DNA from: Thermomicrobiales bacterium
GTDB lineage: Bacteria > Chloroflexota > Chloroflexia > Thermomicrobiales > UBA6265
DNA length: 64,000 nucleotides
Assembly: GCA_023957015.1 (NCBI GenBank)
Contig: JAMLHR010000008.1
Span: forward strand, 1-64,000
Direction of reading: 5' to 3'
The notes below the pieces were generated by a model, which was not told the DNA's origin, ran no database searches, and saw only the letters and a list, made by a program, of their open reading frames with translations. This document shows, piece after piece, positions 53,402 through 61,758 of the stretch (positions are counted from its first letter, which is position 1; each line of letters opens with the position of its first letter). A program made the translations under genes and the position numbers.

Positions 53402-53896
53402 TTAGTTCTCGGCCTCAACCAAGGTGTATCCAAACGGGATGACAGGTACCCCTTCCGTAAGCACTGAAGTAATGATCCAATACAGATCGGACCTGGGGGC
53501 TGTTCCAGCGACAATTAACATCCGCTGTGCATTACCATCCGCGCACACATATATTTTGATCACAGGTTCGGAAAAGGGGTTACTTCGATAAAATGTGCAG
53601 TACTCAACGACCACCAATTCTCTTGCGTCAATAAACATGTCTGTTGCTGAACTCTCTACATTCACTTGAACATCAAGACTCGCAATGCTTTTTAGCTGTT
53701 CAGGGTCACTTCCTAGAAGCAAATCAACAAAACTCTTAGCCTTATCTCTGCTCTCCTCTGATAGTTCAGAAATGTCAACCTGAATCCAATCCCCGTCAAC
53801 AGACTCTAATTCAAGCTGCATCGAAAGAGATACCTGGGCTGATCCCGAACTAAAGTTCAGTACTAATGCAACAAGAATCAGTATCGCTGCTTTCAC
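53402..53896 (-). CDS. Exported hypothetical protein of the element, 164 aa
   Basis: Starts at GTG 53896 with AAAGAGGAG upstream. A signal peptide (VKAAILILVALVLNFSSGSAQ) precedes a mature domain of acidic beta/helix character with two cysteines (VVEYCTFYR, KIYVCADGN). Unknown family. An exported cargo protein in so small an element is notable. Confidence 0.7.
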   Translation of the reverse strand: MKAAILILVALVLNFSSGSAQVSLSMQLELESVDGDWIQVDISELSEESRDKAKSFVDLLLGSDPEQLKSIASLDVQVNVESSATDMFIDARELVVVEYCTFYRSNPFSEPVIKIYVCADGNAQRMLIVAGTAPRSDLYWIITSVLTEGVPVIPFGYTLVEAEN

Positions 53897-54324
53897 GTTA
53901 TAGTTCTCCTCTTTAGCAGACCTACTACTGAGGAAAATGCTACCACGGCGATGAATCAGTAATTGCCGCAAGTGGCACAAAGAACGGGTATGGAGGGCCT
54001 TACATTGCCCTATATGGAACGATAGGGGCACTACTGGACTCTGGATATGGGTGCACCGCTCACTCACTCGACAAACATCCCTCCCACATTCACCAGGTTC
54101 ATAACGTCAATCGCAAATGTGGTAACGTTCTCTAGCAAGTTGTTCAAGTCACACAAGTACGTTAAGTGCTTCTACAATACTCATGTCTGATAATAGTTAT
54201 GTCATAGTGCATTTTTACCTTATTTATCATTGACGCGTATTGAAACGTGCTCTATGCTCATTCCATGATGAATCGAGGCACCAAATCGGTGTCTATACAT
54301 CAGTCAGGACATAGGAGATGAGTC
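53897..54324. other. Divergent intergenic region of the element
   Basis: About 430 bases between two divergent genes, no coding frame supported. Near its right end are the promoter at 54230-54258 and a small hairpin GGCACC-AAATC-GGTGTC near 54272-54288 just before the next gene. Confidence 0.5.
54230..54258 (+). promoter_or_regulatory. Promoter of the 99-aa element gene
   Basis: TTGACG (54230-54235), 17 bases, TATGCT (54253-54258), 66 bases upstream of the ATG at 54325. Confidence 0.55.
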
Positions 54325-54624
54325 ATGTACGAGATCAGGACGTTTGTTGTCGATACCTATGATTTTGACCCTCTTCTAGATGCAGAGGGATTGGCGGATG
54401 CTATCGATAGTTCCAGCGAAGCAATGCTTGATTCATTCTCCTATATCGTTCTTGGTAGTGGATTTGAGACACTAAATGCGCTTTGGCGACACGTTGATGA
54501 ATGGCTACCGCGCCTCAGCCACCTGAAGGGACTGTATTACGACTACGAGACAGACAACTCGTGGTATCCATGCGAACAGGTAGGCAGAAAGGCATTGCGC
54601 ATGGTGAAGATTGCGGAGGTGTAG
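54325..54624 (+). CDS. Hypothetical acidic protein of the element, 99 aa
   Basis: MYEIRTFVVDTYDFDPLLDAEGLADAIDSS... has AGGAGATGAGTC before its ATG and a matching promoter. It is acidic, with predicted mixed helix/strand and one cysteine (YPCEQVGRK). Unknown family; small acidic proteins on mobile elements are sometimes inhibitors of host nucleases, but nothing here shows that. Confidence 0.65.
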   Translation: MYEIRTFVVDTYDFDPLLDAEGLADAIDSSSEAMLDSFSYIVLGSGFETLNALWRHVDEWLPRLSHLKGLYYDYETDNSWYPCEQVGRKALRMVKIAEV

Positions 54625-54648
54625 TTGACGTGAGGGGGTACACGCTTT

Positions 54649-55032
54649 CTACCCCCTCAGCTCATCAAGAATGATCTCAAACGTGCCCTCTCCCTCAATC
54701 TCTAACAGACTATCCGTCAATGTGGTGAGTTGATATTCATCCTTTACCACCCATACGCCATTTCTGATGTAATCCTCGTTATAGTTTTCTACTTCTAGAA
54801 GAACTTGGCTGATGAACTGTTTGGGGTCTCCAATCGAGTAATCATTAAACACCACACTGCTGATGTACTCAGCCCGTAAGATCAGTGGCAACCTCATGTG
54901 CGAAAAGAGTGGGATGACCTTTCCGTTCTTGGATTCTCGATGAAACCACGCCTCATTGGTGAAGCGATGACGGCAGTCAGCCAAGTTCGCGAACTCACCA
55001 ACAACACCGATAAGAACCTTTGTAGTAGCCAT
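54649..55032 (-). CDS. Hypothetical protein of the element, 127 aa
   Basis: Starts MATTKVLIGVVGEFANL at 55032 with GGAGG upstream. The early hydrophobic strand followed by GEF, then histidine/arginine-rich CRHRFTNEAWFHRESK and an acidic C-terminus. Unknown family. It converges on the 99-residue gene with 24 bases between stops. Confidence 0.65.
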   Translation of the reverse strand: MATTKVLIGVVGEFANLADCRHRFTNEAWFHRESKNGKVIPLFSHMRLPLILRAEYISSVVFNDYSIGDPKQFISQVLLEVENYNEDYIRNGVWVVKDEYQLTTLTDSLLEIEGEGTFEIILDELRG

Positions 55033-55759
55033 TGACACCTCCAAACAGGCAGAAACCGCACACTGCTTTGTGTTGGGAATCACTCACCCAAAAGCATGGA
55101 CCACTACTCCACCATACCTCTGAACTCCACAACTCCTACAAAGATCAGCAGGAGAGCACAAGAACGGTATGGGCGGAGTACGTATTTAGCTCTTACGGCA
55201 TCCTCTCATGCTGCCACGGTTATGGGAGATGTTTTGTAAACAGCAGGTTGCGCATTCCTTCACGATAAAGCCATTGATGACTCGTACTGAGTTAGCGAAC
55301 CACGATGTACGATCAAACGGTAACCATCATTACTCGCAGACCATCAGGATGAACCACAGGAACACCCGTAGAACGGCTCAGGATAGCCTGTATCGAGCGA
55401 TAGTTACGCGAGTGAACAGTGTAAGCGGCAAAGTTTTCGATGACACAATTTGTTAACATGAATGACACCAAATAGACACATTATCACCATGCTTCTGTTC
55501 TTCATTGTGGTACAATTCAAGATGAACCAGCATATGATTGGTATTTTGTTGTGCATCATTTATAGATGATGCACTGATGCCTCTTCCATACCTTCTGTGT
55601 GGGCAAACCATAGCTGGAACACCTATTCATCTACAAACCAACAAGGAGGCATGTTGTGATACGTGATCACCCGTGACAGAGCGTAGGGTGCTATTGATGT
55701 AGCATCGCTAGATACCAAATGAATATGTTTTTAGGAAGATTATCAGGACATACAGTATT
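55033..55759. other. Long AT-rich gene-free region before the ATPase gene
   Basis: About 730 bases without a supported gene. It contains the perfect hairpin GTGCATCAT-TTATAG-ATGATGCAC (55551-55574). A strong AAGGAGG at 55642-55648 is followed only by a six-codon frame starting GTG. Lying directly upstream of a RepA-like ATPase gene, it is the best candidate for a replication origin or a control region of the excised form. Confidence 0.5.
55551..55574. repeat. Perfect hairpin in the putative control region
   Basis: Nine-base arms GTGCATCAT and ATGATGCAC with a six-base loop, AT-rich on both sides. Possible origin or operator element. Confidence 0.7.
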
Positions 55760-56767
55760 TTGATTAGCACTATACCGCAAAATGAGAAGTTATTTATTAC
55801 CGCACAAGAACTGATGGAACAACCAAAACCAAAGTGGCTTGTGAAAGGACTGATTCACGAGGGTACGTTGGCATTCTTGAGCGGATATCCATCTACAGGG
55901 AAGAGCTTCATAGCACTTGAACTCGCGGCATGTATATGTGAAGGTAAACCGTTCTTTGGCCAAGAGGTTACGCAAGGTGAGGTGCTATACGTTGCCTTTG
56001 AGCGTGGCGATTTCACAGGTCAGCGCCTAGAAGGTTTGACAAAGGAAAAGGGATACACGCTGACTGGTTTTTACGCGAACGACCCATACACGGTACTGAC
56101 GCTAGATTTGGGTGAAGGCGAAACGCAGCTTTGTGAGTTTCTGGACAATCAAGGTATCAAACCAAAGCTGATTATCTATGACACGCTACGAGCGAGTTTT
56201 GAAGGAGATGAGAACTCATCATCTTTGGCGCAGAAAGTAATGACTACCATGCGCAAGGTCAATAAAAGATACGATTCCACCGCGTTGGTGGTACATCATC
56301 TGAACCAATTCGGTAGACTTCGAGGTTCTACTGCGTTTATCGGTGATGCTGACACCGAACTCGTAGTAACAGAAGGCACAGGCGCAAATATTGACAAGGT
56401 GTACCTGAAATCACGAAAGCAGAATAACGCCCGAAAGTTTGAGAAGTACACGTTGACAAAGCAGAAGGTGGAACTAGAAGGCGATGAAACAACGATAGTG
56501 TTCAATCTGGAAGCACGTTTGGAGGAAGACACGTCACCAGAAGAAGACTCACTACAAACCGATAGGCAGAGGTTGATTTGTGAGATTGTCAACAACCAGC
56601 AGGGAGTTATGTCCCTGCGAGGAGTATCTGATGCGATGAAGGAGGAAACAGGGACGGAGCCAAACCGCGAAACCCTCAAGAAAGAGCTTAGGTTGCTGAA
56701 TGCCTCTGGTGAACTTAACTATGCAGTAGAAGGCAATATTCACAAGATTTGGGCTGTCGCGGCCTAG
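55760..56767 (+). CDS. RepA-like AAA/RecA-fold ATPase
   Basis: 335 residues. Walker A GYPSTGKSFIALELA (near 43-49), an ERGD segment after the next strand (LYVAFERGD), Walker B LIIYDTLRASFEGDENSS and LVVHHLNQFGRLRGSTAFIGDADTELVV match the AAA_25/RepA replicative-helicase family carried by plasmids and phages. The C-terminal 80 residues look like a winged helix (RQRLICEIVNNQQGVMSLRGVSDAMKEETG). The start is a TTG at 55760 with a weak ribosome site. It likely unwinds or loads at the element's origin. Confidence 0.8.
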   Translation: MISTIPQNEKLFITAQELMEQPKPKWLVKGLIHEGTLAFLSGYPSTGKSFIALELAACICEGKPFFGQEVTQGEVLYVAFERGDFTGQRLEGLTKEKGYTLTGFYANDPYTVLTLDLGEGETQLCEFLDNQGIKPKLIIYDTLRASFEGDENSSSLAQKVMTTMRKVNKRYDSTALVVHHLNQFGRLRGSTAFIGDADTELVVTEGTGANIDKVYLKSRKQNNARKFEKYTLTKQKVELEGDETTIVFNLEARLEEDTSPEEDSLQTDRQRLICEIVNNQQGVMSLRGVSDAMKEETGTEPNRETLKKELRLLNASGELNYAVEGNIHKIWAVAA

Positions 56768-57366
56768 TGGAACAGTGGGACAGTGGAACAGGGACACCCT
56801 ATAGTAACTGTTCCACTCACGTACGCACTAGCGTGCGTTGTGCGTATGTGGGTGGGGACTGACAGAATCTCTTGAGTTGCTGACTGTTGCAGTATGGGTG
56901 GCAGGTGCTCTATGGAGCATTTGCCACTCATGCTGTTTACAGGCAGTTGAGAGCGTAGCGAACTACTGACTCCACAGAGAACACTCTACCGACGGTATGG
57001 TGAACGGGTACACCTTTCTTAGGGGTGCGTTCTCCAGCATATGGCGGTGTACCATTTATCCACCGCAAGTGGTTTTGCATCGTGTCATGACATGAGGTGT
57101 TCAACAGAGTTCCAGGGAGCAAGATTTCTCTACGGTATTGTCGTATGCAACAACATTACTAAATGTTGATGTTCTGCTATTTGTGCAGTACATATGTATG
57201 AACATATCGATAAAGGTTTACTTTCGCGCAGCATACATGCTGATGACGCAACACAAAGCGGTGTACCAAAACTCAGAGAATGCTGATTCAACATCATGCA
57301 TTATCGGTGATACGCAGACCTCCGACGATGTGGGGGTGCCCCTCAATTTCGCTCCATTTTGCAACG

Positions 57367-57389
57367 AAAAAGGACACCCGCAGGTGTCC
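57367..57389 (-). terminator. Minus-strand terminator downstream of the integrase gene
   Basis: On the minus strand GGACACC-TGCG-GGTGTCC is followed by TTTTTCG. It lies about 480 bases past the integrase stop, so a transcript running from the integrase gene would end here with a long untranslated tail. Confidence 0.7.
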
Positions 57390-57492
57390 AAACGATTCGA
57401 GGGCGATTTTTCAACTGCGTTTGACAATACTTACCATAATATTGACTTCCTATAAGAGCAATCATGTGCAGATTGTCTGATCGTCAAAGAAC

Positions 57493-57531
57493 CGCAATCT
57501 ATATATGACTATAGATGAGTCAACGATTGCG
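57493..57531. repeat. Nested inverted repeats
   Basis: Outer arms CGCAATC / GATTGCG and inner arms ATCTATA / TATAGAT share bases, so two alternative hairpins are possible. Position downstream of int suggests a regulatory RNA or integrase arm site. Confidence 0.55.
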
Positions 57532-57871
57532 CCCGTCTCAGGTTGGCAACGGATGAAGTCAATCCAACACGGCTGCCCTGATTGCCAGGCGCGAGCGCGT
57601 CCTTGCTACAGACCGTATCAAGTTGTGACGACTTGCCCCCTGAGCATCACGTCATGAAAGGGGTGTTTTTGGTGGTACATCTGCGAAACGAGAAGGAGGT
57701 GCATCTCTTTCTGAACAATTCCAACCAACCATACTGATAAGCAAATGAATCTCAATAGCCAAAGGTCTCACGCAGCTATATGTGTTTGACCTTTTCACCC
57801 CAACTGCGGGCAACGACAAGATGGCTGAGGAGACAATGGGATTCCACTGACTCCAAAGGTCTTCTGAGTTT

Positions 57872-58798
57872 CTAGTGCTTTCTGCGGTCTAGGTTGGTGA
57901 GCGGCGATGCCATGGCATGTACCCTCGACAAGTCATCTGTAACCATCTCAATGTACTTGTTAGTCATTTCCAGTGTTGTATGTCCCAAGATGCGTTGCAG
58001 TGTCAGCGGATCACCTCCATTACGAAGATAAAACACTGCGAAGGTGTGCCTGAACCTATGGGTATAAGCATCATCTACACCAGAACGATCCGCCGCACGC
58101 TTTATCATGGTCAGAACTCCACTCACACCCATCTTCTTCTTGCGTTTACTGAGAAATAACGGCTCACTATTAGCAAGCGCATTTGGCCTCACTCGGTTCA
58201 GGTAACGCGTAATAGCTAAAACGGCCTTTGGTGACAGCGGGTTGACGCGATCCTTCTGTCCCTTGCCTTGGCGAACGATCACCAGACTGGCATCGTGATG
58301 GATAATCACGTCACCAACTGTCAGGTTGCATACCTCTGAGGCGCGTAATCCCGTATCAAGAAGTAGGTACAGAATCGCAGTATCGCGAAGGCTGTTCTGT
58401 CTGCCCTTTACGGCATTAAACAAACCATTCAGATCATCGTCACTGTATGGCTGCTTCCTAACTACAGGGAGCTTTGGCTTCTTGACTTTAGATGCAATGT
58501 CATCGTCAATTAGCCCTTCTGCATGCAACCAGTGGAAGAACACCCATATCGAGTTGCAGTAGGTGCGGACACTGGTTCCTGAGATTGGTACACCTTTTTC
58601 TGGTTGCTCTTGTTCGCGCAACCACACGATGAATCCCCGCAAAGTGTCGCGTGTCCAATCATTCGGGAACTGCGATAGGCCCTGCGCCTCGAGAAATAGC
58701 CTGAACTTCCTCAGCGCTGTTGTGTGCCATGCAATAGTTGCTGCTGTTACCCCCATCGCCGAACGATCCAGTAGAAAGCTCTGAACAAAGGCATCCAT
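57872..58798 (-). CDS. Tyrosine recombinase (integrase) of the element
   Basis: 308 residues. N-terminal SAM-like DNA-binding domain (AATIAWHTTALRKFRLFLEAQGL) and catalytic domain with Arg in LLLDTGLRASEVCNLT (R152), lysine hairpin VRQGKGQKDRVNP, HRFRHTFA (H247, R250), GHTTLE (H273) and nucleophile in NKYIEMV (Y282). ATG 58798 is chosen because AAAGGGGGGGAG lies 4 bases upstream; 58849 is a longer alternative. It is similar in size to XerD-type phage/plasmid integrases and faces away from the right repeat, 134 bases from it. Confidence 0.93.
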   Translation of the reverse strand: MDAFVQSFLLDRSAMGVTAATIAWHTTALRKFRLFLEAQGLSQFPNDWTRDTLRGFIVWLREQEQPEKGVPISGTSVRTYCNSIWVFFHWLHAEGLIDDDIASKVKKPKLPVVRKQPYSDDDLNGLFNAVKGRQNSLRDTAILYLLLDTGLRASEVCNLTVGDVIIHHDASLVIVRQGKGQKDRVNPLSPKAVLAITRYLNRVRPNALANSEPLFLSKRKKKMGVSGVLTMIKRAADRSGVDDAYTHRFRHTFAVFYLRNGGDPLTLQRILGHTTLEMTNKYIEMVTDDLSRVHAMASPLTNLDRRKH

Positions 58799-58931
58799 GA
58801 TCTCCCCCCCTTTTGTCTGTCTAAATAGGTGCTCGAGACAGGCGCGCAATACTGTTACGATTTCGCGAACTAGTGGAAAAACCGCGCAACAATAGGGGGT
58901 TCAGCAAGGGGATCGACTCAGAAAGACATTG

Positions 58932-59009
58932 CTGCTTCTTTGCCATACGCGCAATAATACAACGTCCTGAATTCCCCTCAATGCCATCCGACAAATCACA
59001 GGTTTTTCC
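58932..59009. repeat. Right attachment-site repeat with duplicated smpB start
   Basis: 78 bases matching 53044-53120 with one added C. It retains the smpB ATG and codons MAKKQ on the minus strand; the frame then runs into element sequence (QCLSESIPLLN...) and stops after about 40 codons. The chromosomal smpB upstream sequence continues to the right of it. Confidence 0.93.
58955..58981 (-). promoter_or_regulatory. Duplicated smpB promoter pointing into the integrase gene
   Basis: Minus strand TTGAGG, 16 bases, TATTAT, with the duplicated smpB ATG 7 bases after. The same boxes in the left copy are 15 bases apart because of the single-base indel. Transcription from this copy would enter the integrase gene. 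This is an inference from box similarity only. Confidence 0.4.
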
Positions 59010-59096
59010 CGCCGGTAGTGAGCGAAACGCTTTCTATACTTGTGGAGGATGCCCGCGACTGTGCCGGTATCCCACAGGGAAACAAAGGTTTGATCG

Positions 59097-60347
59097 ATGG
59101 ATCAGGTAGTTGCGCTCGTCGGGCTCGTGGCGATCTTCGGACTGGCGTTTTGGCGCAACCTGAATATGGGCGCGGTGGCGCTCGCGTTCTCCTATCTGTT
59201 CGGTGTCTTCTATTTCGACCTGGATGCGAAAGCGATCTCCGCAGGATTCCCCGGCAATCTCGTCATCACGCTTCTGGGTGTCACCTATATCTTCGGTATC
59301 GGTCGCGTTAACGGCACGGTGGACCAGATCGTCCGCACGATGGTGCGAGGGGTTCATGGTCGGGTTGTACTGATTCCGTGGGTGTTCTTTCTGCTGGCAG
59401 CGGGTATCTCCGCCAGTGGTGCTCTCACCATCGCCACCTACGGTATCCTGGTGCCGATCGGAATGGCATTGGCCCAGAAACATCGCATCAATCCCGTGCT
59501 GATGGGTCTCTCAATTATTAATGGAGCCAACGCCGGCGGTTTCTCTCCTGTCGCTGTCTACTACACCATCATCCAGGGCACACTCAATCAGTGGGAGTTG
59601 GACGCGGCCCCGATTCCGGTCTTCATCTGGACCTTTGTCGGTAGCCTCGTCGTCAATATCATCGCGTTTCTCATCTTCGGCGGCATGAAGCTGATCCGCA
59701 CCTCGAAGGAGCGGAACGTCACACCGATCGAGGCCGATCTGGTGGCTGAGCCAAAATGGACACGCGTGCAGTACGCAACAGTCGCCATATTCCTCTCCAT
59801 CGTGATTGGTGCGCTGATCTTCGATCTGGATGTGGGCTTCCTGGCCATGATCGGTGCTGTGTTTATCGCTGCGTTCACGCCTGAAGACGCCAAGGCGGGT
59901 CTTCAGCAGATCGGATGGGGTGTTGTCCTCCTGATCGGCGGTATCGTCACGTATGTCAATATGCTCGATTCCACCGGTACAATCACCGATCTGGCACACC
60001 AGGTAGCCGGAGTCGGGACGCCGATGCTGGCGGCACTCCTCCTGCTCTATATCGCAGCAATCGTTTCGGCTTTCGCATCAACGAACGCGATGTTCGTGAT
60101 TCTGGTACCACTGGCGGTGCCGTTGCTACAGAGTGGCGATGTCGCCGTGCTAGGATTCACGATCGCGTTGGCGCTCTCGGCCGTTGTGGTCGATACCAGT
60201 CCGTTCAGCACCGCAGGTGCGCTGGTGGTCGCCAATACGGACGAGCATCGCTCCGATCGCGTGTTCCGTGGTCTACTATGGTGGGCAGCCGCCATGATGG
60301 TGCTCGCGCCGCCCGCGACCTGGGCAGCGTTTGTAATCTGGATGTAA
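59097..60347 (+). CDS. MatC/SLC13-type membrane permease
   Basis: 416 residues with about 12 membrane helices. The N-terminus (MDQVVALVGLVAIFGLAFWRNLNMGAVALAFSYLFGV) and the helix-reentrant segments SGALTIATYGILVPIGMALAQ and ASTNAMFVILVPLAVPLLQ followed by VVDTSPFSTAGALVVAN match the dicarboxylate carrier MatC-like branch of the ion-transporter superfamily. Likely a C4-dicarboxylate or malonate importer. AAAGGTTTGATCG precedes the ATG. It lies immediately beyond the right attachment repeat and was originally divergent from smpB. Confidence 0.85.
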   Translation: MDQVVALVGLVAIFGLAFWRNLNMGAVALAFSYLFGVFYFDLDAKAISAGFPGNLVITLLGVTYIFGIGRVNGTVDQIVRTMVRGVHGRVVLIPWVFFLLAAGISASGALTIATYGILVPIGMALAQKHRINPVLMGLSIINGANAGGFSPVAVYYTIIQGTLNQWELDAAPIPVFIWTFVGSLVVNIIAFLIFGGMKLIRTSKERNVTPIEADLVAEPKWTRVQYATVAIFLSIVIGALIFDLDVGFLAMIGAVFIAAFTPEDAKAGLQQIGWGVVLLIGGIVTYVNMLDSTGTITDLAHQVAGVGTPMLAALLLLYIAAIVSAFASTNAMFVILVPLAVPLLQSGDVAVLGFTIALALSAVVVDTSPFSTAGALVVANTDEHRSDRVFRGLLWWAAAMMVLAPPATWAAFVIWM

Positions 60348-60359
60348 CCAGGCAGATTG

Positions 60360-61121
60360 ATGCCAACGTACGACCCCTATGCCGAGATCGTGGAACTCTA
60401 CGATCTGGAGCACAACGATTACTTCGACGATATCGAGCTGTTGGTTGCCCTCGCCGAACTCGGCGAGGGACCAATTCTCGAGTTGGGTTGTGGCACTGGC
60501 CGCGTGATCCAACCGCTGGCCGAAGCTGGACACACCGTTATCGGTATTGACGCTTCGGAACCGATGCTGGCAGCGGCGCGAGCGCGACTCACCGGGCTCC
60601 CGGCAACGTTCGTTCCTGGAGATATGGCAGACATGCAGGCTGTATCGGGCGGTCCGTTCGGTATGATCATCGCCTCGCTCAATAGCCTCATGCACCTGAC
60701 CACACCGATAAGCCAACTCGCAGCGATTACCAGCGCGTACGCGTCGCTGGGAGATGGAGGTCGATTGGTTATCGATACGCTCAATCCCAGTCTGTCGCAA
60801 CTCAACCATCTGATGAACACGACCCATCTCGAAGGTAGCTGGACGCGAGATGATGAGACAACTATCGATAAATGGGGCTATCGTCGCGCGGGGGAGGATC
60901 CACAGATTATCGATACCCTGCTCTGGTACGATTCGGTTCAGAGCGATGGTGCTGTGCATCGGGTTCGCACGCGATTCGATCTGCGCTATGTGCATCAGAG
61001 CGAGCTGGCACTCATGTTGCGAATCGCTGGCTTTGATCGCATCGACTGGTATGGCAGCTATGAGCTCGATCCCTGGTATGCGGACGCGGACCGAATCATC
61101 GCCGTTGCACACAAGGATTAG
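60360..61121 (+). CDS. Class I SAM-dependent methyltransferase
   Basis: 253 residues. SAM-binding motif I ILELGCGTGRVIQPLAEAG, motif II acidic residue in VIGIDASEPMLAAAR, then VPGDMADMQ and FGMIIASLNSLMHLT. Substrate unknown. ATG 60360 follows the permease by 12 bases and is probably co-transcribed with it. Confidence 0.85.
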   Translation: MPTYDPYAEIVELYDLEHNDYFDDIELLVALAELGEGPILELGCGTGRVIQPLAEAGHTVIGIDASEPMLAAARARLTGLPATFVPGDMADMQAVSGGPFGMIIASLNSLMHLTTPISQLAAITSAYASLGDGGRLVIDTLNPSLSQLNHLMNTTHLEGSWTRDDETTIDKWGYRRAGEDPQIIDTLLWYDSVQSDGAVHRVRTRFDLRYVHQSELALMLRIAGFDRIDWYGSYELDPWYADADRIIAVAHKD

Positions 61122-61123
61122 GC

Positions 61124-61336
61124 ATGTCGTTCTTCACCACTCGCATCTCGATGCGGCATCTACATATCCTCAGCCTGGTCATCATCATGGTGGCGGTTCT
61201 CTGGATCGTCTACGGCCTGTTTCTGGCACCAGATCCTATCTGGGTGATTCCTGGTCTCTTCCTGCTCCTGACAGGCGTGATCAAAGTCGTTGGTCTGCGT
61301 ATCTGGGAGCGGATGGATGCCGCTGAGAAGCGGTAG
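61124..61336 (+). CDS. Small membrane protein, 70 aa
   Basis: Two membrane helices (HILSLVIIMVAVLWIVYGLFLA and IWVIPGLFLLLTGVIKVVGLRIW) joined by a short loop. Unknown family. It starts 2 bases after the methyltransferase stop, so it is the next gene of the same operon. Confidence 0.65.
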   Translation: MSFFTTRISMRHLHILSLVIIMVAVLWIVYGLFLAPDPIWVIPGLFLLLTGVIKVVGLRIWERMDAAEKR

Positions 61337-61345
61337 ACTAGGACT

Positions 61346-61612
61346 ATGAGTCAACGACCTGATCACACCAAACAGCAGCGCCCCTATCGTCGCCAGGTAC
61401 TGGCGGGCGACGCCGTTCGTCCGATGCCAGATCCGTGGGATCGCGCCGCTGGTAGGCTGCCCATGACAGCGTTGCAGCGCAACTTCCTGATCATCACACT
61501 GGTGTTCCTGGCAATCAGCGGGTTACTGATCGTGCTTGACCTGGTGCTGCTCGCCACCGTGCCGTTGTTCCTGCTGGCGTTGTTATTGATAGCGGGCCGG
61601 TTCGTTTTTTAG
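61346..61612 (+). CDS. Small membrane protein, 88 aa
   Basis: A basic/proline-rich cytoplasmic N-terminus (RPDHTKQQRPYRRQVLAGD) then two closely spaced membrane helices (FLIITLVFLAISGLLIVLDLVLLA, PLFLLALLLIAGRFVF). Unknown family; 9 bases after the preceding small membrane protein gene. Confidence 0.6.
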   Translation: MSQRPDHTKQQRPYRRQVLAGDAVRPMPDPWDRAAGRLPMTALQRNFLIITLVFLAISGLLIVLDLVLLATVPLFLLALLLIAGRFVF

Positions 61613-61758
61613 GGCGACGGGATGCCCTGATAGGTAGCGCCGATGCCGAAGTGCTCGGCGAAATATCTTCCAGGCACATCTTCGCCGGCCATTTCAGGCC
61701 AGCGCTACCAATTCCAACCGATCTGCCCAGATCTACAAGACCGACACGGCGCAACACC

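Larger units (their letters stand above)
56768..57871. other. 1.1-kb region with hairpins and no convincing gene
   Basis: Several short open frames exist but none has a good ribosome site plus coding character. A 27-codon frame at 57654-57737 (MKGVFLVVHLRNEKEVHLFL...) is the only hint of a small protein. The segment carries a minus-strand terminator (57367-57389) and a nested inverted repeat at 57493-57531. It may hold a non-coding RNA or decayed genes. Confidence 0.5.
53121..58931. mobile_element. 5.8-kb integrative element inserted at the 5' end of smpB
   Basis: Bounded by the 77/78-bp direct repeats, visibly richer in A and T than the flanks and with long gene-free stretches. It encodes a tyrosine integrase next to the right repeat, a RepA-like ATPase and three unknown proteins. 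No relaxase, capsid, terminase or transposase is visible, so it is either a satellite-type or minimal integrative plasmid, or a remnant of a larger element. The integration target is the smpB start rather than the usual tmRNA or tRNA gene. Confidence 0.85.

Noticed and set aside
57138-57455. 105-codon plus-strand frame in the element
   Set aside because: No ribosome site, no coding pattern, and it runs across the minus-strand terminator at 57367-57389.
57654-57737. 27-codon frame beginning MKGVFLVVHLRNEKEVHL
   Set aside because: The sequence is protein-like, but there is no ribosome site before the ATG and it is too short to support alone.
55033-57871. CRISPR array in the gene-poor part of the element
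   Set aside because: No repeated unit at regular spacing is present; only isolated inverted repeats.
61613-61710. Minus-strand frame reading MAGEDVPGRYFAEHFGIGATYQGIPSP
   Set aside because: Looks coding-like, possibly the tail of a decayed gene, but it is under 30 codons with no ribosome site and an upstream in-frame stop.
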